Source: JANMAT01 sp031359995 (lineage in GTDB: Bacteria > Actinomycetota > Acidimicrobiia > Acidimicrobiales > Ilumatobacteraceae). Taken from it: 64,000 bases of DNA. The notes beneath the pieces are model-generated. The model saw only the letters and a program-made list of their open reading frames with translations. It was not told where the DNA came from and ran no database searches. The DNA is taken from the NCBI GenBank assembly GCA_031359995.1, contig JANMAT010000109.1, forward strand, positions 116,481-180,480, given 5' to 3'. Below are positions 32,642 to 41,709 of the stretch, piece after piece. Position 1 is the stretch's first letter. Each line of letters opens with the position of its first letter. The translations under genes were made by a program, and so were the position numbers.

Positions 32642-35600
32642 CCCGCAGCAGGCGCAACGCCTCGTCGTAGTCGTAGCGTTCGATGGCAGCACCGACCGCC
32701 ATCGAACGCTCGCCCAACGCCGTGCCGAGCTGGGCCCGGCGCCGGACCCACAGATCGGTGGCCAGCACGTCGGCCGCGGCCAACAGCTCTTCCAGCTCGT
32801 GCACGAGCAGGTCCCCGCCGCGGCCGTCGTCACCGTCGTCGTCGTCCACCGTCGGCAGGGTGCTGATCGAGGCCACGACGCGCCCGAGCGCGTCGCCCAG
32901 GGCGCGTGCCATGTCGAGCACGGGCGCGTCGGTCGGGCCGGCGCGCAGCACGTCGTTGAGCTCGGTGGCCCGCTCCTCGACCTCGACGGCACCGATCAGC
33001 CCGGCGGAGCCCTTCAACCGGTGGGCCAGCGCCAACAGGGCGGCGCGGTCGCCGGTGATGTCGGTGGCGCCCGGTCGCAGCTCGGCCACCGCCGCGCCGT
33101 TGGTGGACGCGAAGCGGTGCAGCCAGCGCAGGTAGCTGCGGGCATCGCCGCTCGTGTACCGCAGGCCCCGTTCCGGCGAGAGGCCGGGCCGCAGCCCGGG
33201 CACGCGGAGCGACGCCGACAGCTCGGTGTCGTCGACCAGGTCGAGGTGGTGCTGCTCGTCCGACAGCCAGCACGCCAGCGTGGCCCGCAGCACGCTCGGC
33301 TCGACCGGCTTGGCCACGTGATCGGTCGCACCGGCGGCCAGGCACGCGGCCCGGTCCTCGCGGAAGGCATTGGCCGTCATGGCCACGATGGGCACGTCGA
33401 TCATGCCGGGCAGGCCGCGCATGATGCGGGTGGCGGTGATGCCGTCCATGAGTGGCATGTGCACGTCCATGAGCACGAGGTCGTACTGGGTGGCCGCCGC
33501 CTTGCGCACGGCCGACACCCCGTCGCCCACCGCATCGACCGTGAGGCCCATGCCGCGCAGCAGCGACACCGCCACCTCCTGGCTGAGCGGGTCGTCCTCC
33601 GCAACGAGCACGTGGCCGTACAGCGGCACCTGCTCGACGGCGCGCAGCGGCGCCCCGCCGGCCAGGGCCGACGGCGCCGGCGCGTCGCTGCGGTGCAGGA
33701 CGGCCGTGAACCAGAACGTGCTGCCCTCGCCCTCGGCGCTCACCACGCCGACCTCACCGTCCATGAGCGACGCGAGCCGCCGGTTGATGGCGAGGCCGAG
33801 ACCCGAACCGCCGTGGCGGCGGGTGGTGCTGGCATCGAGCTGCTCGAACGGCACGAACAGCAGGGCCTGCTCGGCCTGGCTGATGCCCGGGCCGGTGTCG
33901 GAGACCTCGACGCGGATGGTGACGGCATCGGCGTCGACCTCACCGGCCAGGCAGCGCACCAGGACCCGGCCGCGCTCGGTGAACTTCACCGCGTTCGTGA
34001 GGTAGTTCAGCACGAGCTGGCGCAGCCGCGTCGGGTCGCCCCGCACGACCTGTGGCAGCCGCGGATCGAGGTCGATGTCGACGGCGAGACCCTTGGCCAA
34101 CGCCCGGTCGGTCACCAGCCCGCGAGCGTCCGCGAGCACGTCGGCGAGGCGCAGGTCGGCCCGCTCGAGCTGGACCCGGTCGGCCTCGATGCGCGACAGG
34201 TCGAGCACGTCGCTGATCACGGCCGTCAGGTGCTGCGATGCGGCGAACAGCTTGTCGACGAGGGCGTCGCGGGCCACGTCGAACCGTTCCGTACGCACCA
34301 GGTGGGTGAGGCCGACGATGGCGTTCAGCGGCGTGCGGATCTCGTGGCTCATGGTGGCGAGGAACACGCTCTTGGCCCGGTTGGCGGCCTCGGCGTCGTC
34401 GGCGCGGCGCTCGAGCTCGGCGTTCAGACGGGCGATCTGGCGGTCGCGCTCGGTGCGCACCGTGTCGTCGAACACCGTCGAGCGGCTGGCCACGAAGCCG
34501 CCCTGCTCGTCGACGATCGCGGTGGCGCTCGCCACCACCGGCAGCCGTGAGCCGTCGCGGCGCAGGAACACGAGCTCGACGCCGTTGACCGCTTCGCCGG
34601 TCAACAGTCGGGTGAACCCCTGCTCCAGCGCGGGCCACGACTCGGGCGCCACCACCTCGGAGATCTTCTTGCGGCCGATGATCTCGTCACGCTCGTAGCC
34701 GAGCCAGGACAGCTCGGTCGCGTTCATGGCCACGAACGTGCCGGTGGCGTCGAGCGAGTGGTACCCGCACGGCGCGTTGTCGTACAGGTCGGCCACCTCG
34801 GCGGCGCTGCCGGTGAGCACCTCGTAGGCCAGCTCGAGCTGGCGGGTCCGCTCGGTCACCAGGCGCTCCAGGTGGGTCCGGTGCTCCTGCAGCTCGTGCT
34901 CGGCCTGCAGCCGCTCGGTGATGTCGTTCAGCGACGCCACGACGGCGAAGGGGGCGCCGGCGTCGTCGCGGCCGATGGGTTCGGCGTTGATGGCGATCCA
35001 ACGCTGGCGACCGTCGCTCCCGGCCACGCCGACCACCACGTCGCGGCAGGGCTCGGCCGTGCGCAGGGTGCGCCAGATCGGGTGGTCCACCGCCGCCAGG
35101 TGCAGCCCGTCGCGGTCGACGGCCTCGGTGTCGAAGGTCAGGGGCAACCGGGTCGCGGGCACGCCCTCCTCGATGCCGAGCATGCGGCGGGCCGACCGGT
35201 TGATCGTCTGCACGTCGCCCTCGGCGTCCACCAGCACGAGGCCCTCGCTGAGCGACGACACGATCGAGCGGTAGCGCTGCTCGCTCTCGCGCAGCCGTTC
35301 GTCGAGCTCGTGCTTCCACGAGATGTCGGTGAACGTGCCGAGCAGGCGCAGTGGCCGCCCGTCGTCGTCGCGCTCGAGCACCTCCCCCTGGTCCAGCACC
35401 CAGAGGTAGCTGCCGTCGCGCCGCAACATCCGCTGCTCGTGGCGGTACAGCGGCCGACGCCCGGCGATGTGCTCGTCGAGCGCGTGCAGGGTGGACCCGA
35501 GATCATCGGGATGCACCCGGCGGTCCCACTCGAGCGGGTCGTCGGTGATCTCGTGCTCGGCGTAGCCGAGCATGGCCTTCCACTGCGGCGAGAAGAACGT

Positions 35601-36710
35601 GCGGTGCGTGCGTCCGTCGTAGTCCCACACCCCGTGCCCGGCGGCCTCCAGCGCCAGCACCGCCCGCCGTTCGAGCACGTCCAGGGCCTCGGCGGTGCGC
35701 TTGCGGTCGGTGATGTCCTGCACGGTGCCAACCAGCACGGCCCGACCGGTGGCGGAGGGCCGGCGACGGGCCAGCATCTGAAGCCACATCGTGGTGCCGT
35801 CGTCGCGGCGGAACCGGATCTCCTGGGGCACCATCGTGCCGCCCGCCATCACCTCGCGGATCACGGCGCGCATCGCCGCGCGGTCCTCGACCGGGACGCG
35901 GTCCCACATGGCCTCGATGCCCGTGAACGGTGCCGCCATCCCGGCGACGGCGTCGAACTCCGGCGAGAGGTACATCTGTGCCGTGTCGGCGTCCCACTCC
36001 CATACCGCCATGTCCGACGCCGCCAGCGCATCGCGCAGCAGGTCGTCGGCATCGATCAGCGCCTGCTCGATCTGCTTGTGGTCGGAAACGTCGGTGAACG
36101 TCCCGTTCCACAACGTGGAGCCGTCGGCGAGGCGGACCGGCAGCGAACGTCCCTCGATCCACCGCATGCCCCGCACCGGGTGGTCGTAGCGGAAGTCGAC
36201 CTGCCACGGCGCCATCTCCCGCGCCGACTCGAGCGCGAGCTTGCGCACCACCCGGAAGTCGTCGGGGTGCATCCGGGCGAAGACCGGGGCGACGTCGTCG
36301 GCCACCGCGGGCACGTCCAGGCCGAACAGGTCGGCCATGCCGGGCGCGGCGTAGGGCATCTCCATCACCCCGTCGAGCCTGAGCCGCACGGCGTAGAGCA
36401 CGCTGGGCCAGGCGGCGGCGATCTGCTCGATGCGGGCCGCGAGCTCCATGCGGCCGGCCGCTTCGGTCACGGCGCGCTGCTCGCCGGTAGCGAGCCGGCG
36501 GGCGAGGCGCGACAGCAGCACGTAGAGCGTGGTCCCCGTGACGGCGACGAAGCACCACCCCTTGACCGTGTTGGCGACCTCGCGGGCGGCCTCGCCGGTG
36601 ACCAGCACGTTGACGGCCCGGTCCGACAGCAGGATCCACAACGCCGAGAACGAGACGTACAGCCCGACGATGCGGGCGACGGCACCCTTGCCGCGGCCGT
36701 TGGGGCTCAC
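32625..36710 (-). CDS. Multi-PAS hybrid sensor histidine kinase with receiver and Hpt domains
   Basis: 1361 residues. Two membrane helices (about 11-36 and 49-68) with almost no extracellular loop are followed by about five PAS/PAC units between 90 and 760, including MHPDDFRVVRK, FTDVSDHKQ, VHPDDLGSTL, FTDISWKHE and LNDITERLQ. Then come HisKA with His789 (SHEIRTPLNAI), HATPase (GGSGLGLAINRRL), a receiver with Asp1082 (LVLMDVHMP) and Hpt His1230 (AHRLKGSAG). The whole phosphorelay is thus in one chain. GTG 36710 overlaps the stop of the HD-GYP regulator (GTGA), so the two are coupled. The signal is probably cytoplasmic (redox, light or small ligand). Confidence 0.9.
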   Translation of the reverse strand: MSPNGRGKGAVARIVGLYVSFSALWILLSDRAVNVLVTGEAAREVANTVKGWCFVAVTGTTLYVLLSRLARRLATGEQRAVTEAAGRMELAARIEQIAAAWPSVLYAVRLRLDGVMEMPYAAPGMADLFGLDVPAVADDVAPVFARMHPDDFRVVRKLALESAREMAPWQVDFRYDHPVRGMRWIEGRSLPVRLADGSTLWNGTFTDVSDHKQIEQALIDADDLLRDALAASDMAVWEWDADTAQMYLSPEFDAVAGMAAPFTGIEAMWDRVPVEDRAAMRAVIREVMAGGTMVPQEIRFRRDDGTTMWLQMLARRRPSATGRAVLVGTVQDITDRKRTAEALDVLERRAVLALEAAGHGVWDYDGRTHRTFFSPQWKAMLGYAEHEITDDPLEWDRRVHPDDLGSTLHALDEHIAGRRPLYRHEQRMLRRDGSYLWVLDQGEVLERDDDGRPLRLLGTFTDISWKHELDERLRESEQRYRSIVSSLSEGLVLVDAEGDVQTINRSARRMLGIEEGVPATRLPLTFDTEAVDRDGLHLAAVDHPIWRTLRTAEPCRDVVVGVAGSDGRQRWIAINAEPIGRDDAGAPFAVVASLNDITERLQAEHELQEHRTHLERLVTERTRQLELAYEVLTGSAAEVADLYDNAPCGYHSLDATGTFVAMNATELSWLGYERDEIIGRKKISEVVAPESWPALEQGFTRLLTGEAVNGVELVFLRRDGSRLPVVASATAIVDEQGGFVASRSTVFDDTVRTERDRQIARLNAELERRADDAEAANRAKSVFLATMSHEIRTPLNAIVGLTHLVRTERFDVARDALVDKLFAASQHLTAVISDVLDLSRIEADRVQLERADLRLADVLADARGLVTDRALAKGLAVDIDLDPRLPQVVRGDPTRLRQLVLNYLTNAVKFTERGRVLVRCLAGEVDADAVTIRVEVSDTGPGISQAEQALLFVPFEQLDASTTRRHGGSGLGLAINRRLASLMDGEVGVVSAEGEGSTFWFTAVLHRSDAPAPSALAGGAPLRAVEQVPLYGHVLVAEDDPLSQEVAVSLLRGMGLTVDAVGDGVSAVRKAAATQYDLVLMDVHMPLMDGITATRIMRGLPGMIDVPIVAMTANAFREDRAACLAAGATDHVAKPVEPSVLRATLACWLSDEQHHLDLVDDTELSASLRVPGLRPGLSPERGLRYTSGDARSYLRWLHRFASTNGAAVAELRPGATDITGDRAALLALAHRLKGSAGLIGAVEVEERATELNDVLRAGPTDAPVLDMARALGDALGRVVASISTLPTVDDDDGDDGRGGDLLVHELEELLAAADVLATDLWVRRRAQLGTALGERSMAVGAAIERYDYDEALRLLRATAAR

Positions 36711-37882
36711 GACGGCGCGCCGACCTCCACGGGGCCGGACACGGCCACCCGGCGCGCGGTCGGCCGCGGCTCGTCGCGGTAGCGCGAGGCGATGGCGCAC
36801 ATCTCGTCGAACGCGGCCACGAAGCACTCCACCACGTCGGGATCGAACTGCGAGCCCCGGCCGGCCACGATGATCTCGTAGGCCTCGGCGAAGGGCATCG
36901 GTGGTTTGTAGACCCGCCGGCTGATGAGGGCGTCGAACACGTCGGCGATGGCCATGAGCCGGGCCGAGCGCGGGATGCCCTCGCCGGCGAGACGGTCGGG
37001 ATAGCCCGAGCCGTCCCATCGCTCGTGGTGGTGGCGGGCGATCTCCATCGCGACGGTGAGGAAGTCGACCCGCCGTTCGGCACCCTGGAGGGCGCGGGCG
37101 ATGGCGTCGGCACCCAGCGCGGCGTGGGTCTCCATGATCGTCCGCTCGTCGGGGTCGAGCCGGCCGGGCTTGAGCAGGATGTGGTCGGGGATCCCGACCT
37201 TGCCGATGTCGTGGAGCGGGGCCGAGCGGGCCAGCACGTCGATCGCCTGCTCGGTGAGCTCGCCGGCGTAGCGCGGCCGCCGGGCCAGATGGCCCGCCAG
37301 CGTTCGCACGTACGCACTCGTGCGCTGGATGTGGTTGCCGGTCTCGTGGTCGCGGGCCTCGGTCACCAGGGCCAGGGCGCGGATGCTCACGTCCTGGACG
37401 AGCTGGTTCTCCGCCATGCGCCGCTCCACCTCGGCCTCCAGCCGACGGTTGTGGTCGGCCAGCAGGTCGCGCGCGTGCTTCAGCTCGAGGTGGGTGCGGA
37501 CCCGGGCGAGCACGATCGACGGCCGGAACGGCTTGGTGATGTAGTCGACCGCACCCCCGGCGAGGCCTTCGGACTCCTCGTCGGTCGTGTGCAGCGCGGT
37601 CACGAAGATCACGGGGATGGCCCTGGACACCGGGTGGGTGCGCAGGCGGTGCAGCACGTCGAACCCGCTGATGTCGGGCATCATCACGTCGAGCAGCATC
37701 AGGTCGGGCGGCTGGTCGGAGGTGGCCACCGCGATGGCCCGCTCGCCGGTGGTGACGGCGCGCACCTGGTAGTGCGGCTTGAGCAGCTCACCGAGGGCGG
37801 TGATGCTGTCGGGCGAGTCGTCCACGATCAGGACGCTGGAGCGCGTCCCGTCGGGCCGCCGGGCGGCTCCTTCGGTCAGCAT
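36707..37882 (-). CDS. Response regulator with HD-GYP phosphodiesterase domain
   Basis: 391 residues. Receiver domain 15-135 with phospho-acceptor Asp65 (LMLLDVMMP) and Lys117 (YITKPF). A helical linker (136-165) leads to an HD-GYP domain with HD at 224-225 (PLHDIGKVGIPD) and HHERWDGSGYP at 285-295. It should hydrolyse cyclic di-GMP when phosphorylated, opposing the diguanylate cyclase at 14016. The giant kinase directly downstream and overlapping is the obvious partner. ATG 37882 has neither a Shine-Dalgarno sequence nor a hexamer at the usual spacing, so the exact start is less sure. Confidence 0.9.
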   Translation of the reverse strand: MLTEGAARRPDGTRSSVLIVDDSPDSITALGELLKPHYQVRAVTTGERAIAVATSDQPPDLMLLDVMMPDISGFDVLHRLRTHPVSRAIPVIFVTALHTTDEESEGLAGGAVDYITKPFRPSIVLARVRTHLELKHARDLLADHNRRLEAEVERRMAENQLVQDVSIRALALVTEARDHETGNHIQRTSAYVRTLAGHLARRPRYAGELTEQAIDVLARSAPLHDIGKVGIPDHILLKPGRLDPDERTIMETHAALGADAIARALQGAERRVDFLTVAMEIARHHHERWDGSGYPDRLAGEGIPRSARLMAIADVFDALISRRVYKPPMPFAEAYEIIVAGRGSQFDPDVVECFVAAFDEMCAIASRYRDEPRPTARRVAVSGPVEVGAPS

Positions 37883-37953
37883 GGCGTCGTCGAGCGGGAC
37901 GCTCGGGTGCGGTGCATCGATCCCACTTTCGGCAGGTGGCGGAGGCCCACCGT

Positions 37954-37979
37954 CACCGGCCGCGTACCATCGGCCGGTG
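37954..37979. repeat. Perfect 9-bp inverted repeat in divergent promoter region
   Basis: CACCGGCCG (37954-37962) and CGGCCGGTG (37971-37979) are exact complements around 8 bases, about 72 bases upstream of the HD-GYP gene and 144 bases upstream of the nuclease gene. Both neighbours point away, so this is not a terminator; an operator or leader hairpin is possible. Confidence 0.4.
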
Positions 37980-38070
37980 CACTTGCCAGCTTGAGCGAGC
38001 GGTACCAGTCGCGGTAGCGGCGGAATGGTGCAGTTTGCTTACGATCTCCGTGCTCGCCGCGGTGAGCACA

Positions 38071-38111
38071 CCTGATCGGGTCCTCGTGGGCCCTTCGATC
38101 CACCGATCAGG
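38071..38111 (+). promoter_or_regulatory. Leader hairpin covering the nuclease ribosome site
   Basis: CCTGATCGG (38071-38079) and CCGATCAGG (38103-38111) pair perfectly across 23 bases. The right arm contains most of AGGA (38109-38112), the only Shine-Dalgarno-like sequence before ATG 38123. A TACGAT hexamer at 38040-38045 would start a leader of about 70 bases that includes the whole hairpin. It could hold translation off until the stem opens; a DNA operator is the alternative. Confidence 0.45.
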
Positions 38112-38122
38112 ACGGTACGCCC

Positions 38123-38722
38123 ATGACCCCGAGTTCCCGCCGACCCGCCACCCCGGTGGCCGTGCTGCTCCTGGCGGCGGCCAGCGTCGCTTCGTGCACG
38201 GCACCCCTACGACGGTCGACCCCGGCCGGGCCGCCGTCCCCGAACGTCCCGACGGTACCGGGTGCCGCCGCGGTGGTCACCCACATCGACGACGGCGACA
38301 CCATCGACGTCCGCATCGACGGGTCGACCGAGCGGGTCCGCTTCATCGGCATCGACACGGCCGAGACGAAGAAGCCGAACACCCCGGTGCAGTGCTACGG
38401 ACCCGAGGCGTCGGCGTTCACCGCCGGCCTGGTGGCGGTGGGCACCCAGGTCCGACTGGTGCGCGACGCCGAGCCGCGCGACCCGTACGGGCGCCTGCTC
38501 GCCTACGTGTACCGGGGAACCGATGGCCTGTTCGTCAACCTGGAGCTGGCCCGCCTGGGCTACGCCAACGTGCTCAGCATCGAGCCGAACACGGCCCACG
38601 CCGGCGAGTTCGCCACCGCCGTGGCCGCCGCCCGCCAGCAGCGGCTCGGGCTGTGGGGCGCGTGCGCGTCGTTCGGGGCTCCGGCCTCACCAGCCGGCCG
38701 CGTCACGACGAGCGGCGGGTGA
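38123..38722 (+). CDS. Secreted thermonuclease (SNase-like) lipoprotein
   Basis: 199 residues. The lipoprotein signal ends at a lipobox with Cys27 (ASVASC), followed by a Pro/Ser linker and a staphylococcal-nuclease fold: HIDDGDTIDV, RVRFIGIDTAE with a catalytic Arg, YGPEAS, DPYGRLLAYVY, and ANVLSIEPN. It is likely tethered outside the membrane, cutting DNA or RNA for nutrient use. ATG 38123 has AGGA 10 bases upstream inside a predicted hairpin (38071-38111), unlike the leaderless genes around it. Confidence 0.85.
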   Translation: MTPSSRRPATPVAVLLLAAASVASCTAPLRRSTPAGPPSPNVPTVPGAAAVVTHIDDGDTIDVRIDGSTERVRFIGIDTAETKKPNTPVQCYGPEASAFTAGLVAVGTQVRLVRDAEPRDPYGRLLAYVYRGTDGLFVNLELARLGYANVLSIEPNTAHAGEFATAVAAARQQRLGLWGACASFGAPASPAGRVTTSGG

Positions 38723-38968
38723 CAGACGCAGGCCGGCGCCGCGCAGGCGTCGCACCAGCTCGCGGCTCTCCACCGCCACCGCACCCCGGCCGAGCGCCTC
38801 GGAGCGGTCGTCCTCGGGCAGGTCGTAGTGGTCGCCGTGGAAGCCCCGCTCGGGGATCCCCAGGGACGCGGCAAAGGCGTGCAGCTCCGCCAGGCTCTCG
38901 TCGCTCACCAGGTGGCACCAGCGCCGGCCCCGGTGCCACCAACGGCACTCGTCCACCAACAACGTCAC
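38687..38968 (-). CDS. DUF4031 protein
   Basis: 93 residues matching the small actinobacterial DUF4031 family: VTLLVDECRWW, GRRWCHLVSDESLAELHAFA, LGIPERGFHGDHYDLPE, and SRELVRRLRGAGLRLSP. Function unknown. GTG 38968 is preferred over GTG 38974 because family members begin with (M)TLLVD, and a GAGGAT hexamer (complement of 38977-38982) lies 8 bases before it. Its 3' end overlaps the nuclease gene by 36 bases in antisense. Confidence 0.8.
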   Translation of the reverse strand: MTLLVDECRWWHRGRRWCHLVSDESLAELHAFAASLGIPERGFHGDHYDLPEDDRSEALGRGAVAVESRELVRRLRGAGLRLSPAARRDAAGW

Positions 38969-39004
38969 AGGCACCCATCCTCGCCGCCCGGGCAGACTGG
39001 TGTC

Positions 39005-39676
39005 GTGTCCGATGCCGCCCTGGAACGCGAGATGACGGCGCGGTGGGCTGCCCTCGGGCTGCCGCCGGGCGGAGCCGACGTCTACCACGAGCTCCGAGGC
39101 CGTCACGGGGAGCCCCACCGCCGCTACCACACCTTCGTGCACGTGGCGCGGGTGCTGCGCGAGGTGGGCCGCCTGCTGCCGTGCGCACCCGGGGTCGACG
39201 GGGCGACCGTCGCGCTGGCCGCGTGGTTCCACGACGCCGTCTACGACCCCCGGGCCGCCGCCGGGGCCAACGAGGCGGCGTCGGCGGCCCTGGCCGCCGA
39301 GCGGCTGGGGGCTCTGGCTGTGCCGCCGGCACGGGTGGCCGAGGTGGGCCGGCTGATCAGCCTGACCGCCGGTCACGCCCCGGCGCCCGGCGACACCGCC
39401 GGTGCGGTGCTGGTGGATGCCGATCTGGCCGTGCTCGGCGGCGACCCGGCCACGTACCAGACCTACGTGCACGGGGTGCGCACCGAGTACGCCCACGTCG
39501 ACGATGCCGGCTGGCGCACGGGGCGCGCCGCGGTGCTGCGGTACCTCCTCGACCAGGCCACGGTCTTCCACGTCGCTGCGGGCGACGACCGCGAACGGCG
39601 GGCCCGCGCCAACATCGCCGCCGAGCTCGCCCGCCTGGAGGCGCCGCCGCCCGCTAGGTTCGTGACCCGTGAGTGA
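39005..39676 (+). CDS. HD-superfamily metal-dependent phosphohydrolase-like protein
   Basis: 223 residues, helical. YHTFVHVARVLREVGRLL supplies the first His and WFHDAVYDPRAAAGANEAAS the HD pair; a later LVDADLAVLGGD supplies the last Asp. This is the family of predicted HD phosphohydrolases of unknown substrate found next to many housekeeping genes. GTG 39005 lies 6 bases after CAGACT (38993-38998), leaderless. The promoter of the next gene (TAGGTT, 39655-39660) is inside its 3' end. Confidence 0.8.
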   Translation: MSDAALEREMTARWAALGLPPGGADVYHELRGRHGEPHRRYHTFVHVARVLREVGRLLPCAPGVDGATVALAAWFHDAVYDPRAAAGANEAASAALAAERLGALAVPPARVAEVGRLISLTAGHAPAPGDTAGAVLVDADLAVLGGDPATYQTYVHGVRTEYAHVDDAGWRTGRAAVLRYLLDQATVFHVAAGDDRERRARANIAAELARLEAPPPARFVTRE

Positions 39677-40496
39677 GCTGGTCGAACGTCTGGGCTTCCC
39701 GGCAGGGAGCAGGGTGGTCGTCATCTCCTGCGACGACCTCGGCACCTGCCATGCGTTGAACGTGGGCATCTACGACGCGTTGCGACACGGGGTGGCCACG
39801 TGCGCGTCGCTCATGGTGCCGGCCCCGTGGGCCCGCCATGCGGCCGCGGGCTACCGCGGCGAGGACGTGGGCGTGCACCTCACGCTCAACGCCGAACACG
39901 AGCTGTACCGCTGGGGACCGATCACCCAGTCGCCGTCGCTGCTGTCGGGCGAGGGCGGCTTCCCCCGCACCATCGACGACCTGTGGGAGCACGCCGACAT
40001 CGACGAGGTCCGCCGCGAGTGCCGGGCCCAGATCGAGCGGGCCCTGGCGTGGGGGCTCGACGTGACCCACCTGGCCCCCCACCTGTCGGCGATGTCGCTG
40101 CGCCCCGAGTTCTTCGACGTCTACCTCGACCTCGCCGTCGAGTTCCGGCTACCCGTGCGGTTGCCGTCCACCGTGAGCGAGCAGGACATCGGCTTCCCGT
40201 TCCGCCGCCTGGCCGCCGACGAGGGCATCGTGTTCCCCGACCACTTCGACCACAACTGGCACGCAGGGTCCCGCGAGCGGGTGATGGACCAGATCGCGTC
40301 CCTGCAGCCCGGCGTCACCGAGATCCACGTGCAACCGGCCATCGACACGCCCGAAGTACGGGCCCTGTCGGCCGACGCCGAGGGGTGGATCGAGGACCAC
40401 GTCCTGGTGCACGACCCCGACGTGCGGCACCGACTCGAGGCCAGCGGCGCCCTGCTGGTGGGCTACCGGGAGCTGCGCGAGGTCATGCGTCGCTGA
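39669..40496 (+). CDS. ChbG/HpnK-family (YdjC-like) deacetylase
   Basis: 275 residues with the YdjC carbohydrate deacetylase pattern: VVISCDDLGTCHALNVGIYD (metal-binding Asp), GVHLTLNAEHE, VTHLAPHLSAM and EIHVQPAIDTPEV. It probably removes an acetyl group from a sugar or hopanoid precursor. GTG 39669 lies 8 bases after TAGGTT (39655-39660) and overlaps the upstream HD gene by 8 bases. Its stop overlaps the convergent SCP2-like gene by 14 bases. Confidence 0.85.
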   Translation: MSELVERLGFPAGSRVVVISCDDLGTCHALNVGIYDALRHGVATCASLMVPAPWARHAAAGYRGEDVGVHLTLNAEHELYRWGPITQSPSLLSGEGGFPRTIDDLWEHADIDEVRRECRAQIERALAWGLDVTHLAPHLSAMSLRPEFFDVYLDLAVEFRLPVRLPSTVSEQDIGFPFRRLAADEGIVFPDHFDHNWHAGSRERVMDQIASLQPGVTEIHVQPAIDTPEVRALSADAEGWIEDHVLVHDPDVRHRLEASGALLVGYRELREVMRR

Positions 40497-40710
40497 GCTC
40501 GGCCAGCGTCAGCGCGACCTCGCCCGAGACCAGCAGCTCGAAGAGCGCACCGGTGCTGCCGGTGGACTTCAACTTGCCCTGCATGAACGCGACCGTCGGG
40601 TCGAGGTGGACGTCGGCGGCGCCGACGGTGAGCACCACGTCGGCATCGGCCGGGCCGGCGACCCGCTCGTCCTTCTTGCCCAGCACCACGTGCACCTGCA
40701 GCGTGGCCAT
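40483..40710 (-). CDS. Small SCP2-like sterol/lipid-binding domain protein
   Basis: 75 residues: ADADVVLTVGAADVHLDPTV and AFMQGKLKSTGSTGALFELL carry the core of the SCP2 sterol carrier fold (TVAFMQGKLKxxG), but the domain is shorter than the usual 100 residues. ATG 40710 shares one base with the stop of mca (TGATG), so it is coupled to mycothiol amidase. The link between the two functions is unclear. SCP2-like domains often occur in mycothiol-dependent isomerases and may bind the thiol or a lipid. Confidence 0.7.
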   Translation of the reverse strand: MATLQVHVVLGKKDERVAGPADADVVLTVGAADVHLDPTVAFMQGKLKSTGSTGALFELLVSGEVALTLAELSDA

Positions 40711-41633
40711 CAGCGCGCCGCGGACGTCGTGCGCACGCCGGCGAACAGGTCGTCTTCGACCCCGCCGTCGGGCGGGCCACCCACGACGGACCGAGCCAGC
40801 TCCCAGTCCTCCCACGGGTAGACCTCGGCCAGTTCTGCGTCGCTCAGCCCGAACCACCACGCCTCGTCGGGGTCGACCTGGGTGGCGTGGGCCTTCAGCG
40901 ACTCGGTGCGGGCCCACAGGTAGTCGCGCACGCCGATGCGGGTGGTGACCCGGTGGTCGTGATCGGGACGATCGAACCACTTCTCGTCGAAGGGGCTCTT
41001 GCCCTTCAGCCGGATGAACGCCTCGTGCATGGCCAGCATGCGGGCCCGGCTCCACACCGTGTAGTAGAGCTTCGACGGCTGGAAGGGCTCTCCCGCCTCG
41101 GGGTACCACGAGGCATCGCCGGCCCGGTCGAAGGCGGGCACGCTGATGTCGTGCACCTTCACGTGGTCGGGGTGCGGGTAGCCGCGCTGGTCGTCGCCGT
41201 AGGTGATGATCACCTGCGGGCGGGTGCGGCGGATGACCGCCACCAGGCGGCCGACCGCCTCGTCGAGGTCGGCGGTGTGGAACGAGTCGGCATGGTCGTT
41301 GGCCTCGTGGTCCTTCATGCCCGAGTCGCGGTAGCCGAGCATGACGTGCTCGTCGAAGCCGATGATCTCGACGCTGCGGGCCAGTTCGCCGGGGCGCACC
41401 TCGGCCATCTTGGCCTTCACCGCCTCGCCCTCCAGCCCGTGGAACGGGCCGCCGGGCAGGGCCAGCTTCGGGTTGTGGAGGTCGCCCTCCTCGCCGCCGG
41501 TGCAGCACACGAGCACGGTGCGCACGCCTTCGGCCTTGTAGCGCGCACACGTGGGTGCGCCCTTGGAGGCTTCGTCGTCGGGGTGCGCGTGCACCGTGAG
41601 AAGGGTGAGGTCGGGGTGGGGCGATCCGTCCAT
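40710..41633 (-). CDS. mca: Mycothiol S-conjugate amidase
   Basis: 307 residues, zinc amidase of the LmbE/PIG-L fold. HAHPDDEASKG (15-25) and YPHPDHVKVHD give the zinc ligands and the catalytic Asp. The order LTGG-like CCTGGEEGDLHNP, GYRDSG, GEPFQPSKLYY, DHDHRVTTRIGVRDY and HATQVDP follows Mca of mycobacteria more closely than the MshB deacetylase. It cleaves mycothiol conjugates of electrophiles for export, so the cell should make mycothiol. ATG 41633 lies 10 bases after TAGCCT (complement of 41644-41649), giving at most a 3-4 base leader. Confidence 0.88.
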   Translation of the reverse strand: MDGSPHPDLTLLTVHAHPDDEASKGAPTCARYKAEGVRTVLVCCTGGEEGDLHNPKLALPGGPFHGLEGEAVKAKMAEVRPGELARSVEIIGFDEHVMLGYRDSGMKDHEANDHADSFHTADLDEAVGRLVAVIRRTRPQVIITYGDDQRGYPHPDHVKVHDISVPAFDRAGDASWYPEAGEPFQPSKLYYTVWSRARMLAMHEAFIRLKGKSPFDEKWFDRPDHDHRVTTRIGVRDYLWARTESLKAHATQVDPDEAWWFGLSDAELAEVYPWEDWELARSVVGGPPDGGVEDDLFAGVRTTSAAR

Positions 41634-41709
41634 GACGACGGTCAGGCTACCGTCGGGGATCGACGGGTGCCCGCCCATGCGTGGCAGCGAGGGCCTACGC
41701 TCGCACCCC

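Noticed and set aside
37966..37994. TACCAT followed 5 bases later by GTG and a short frame (VHLPA)
   Set aside because: It stops after five codons; at most a chance match or a tiny upstream peptide with no support.
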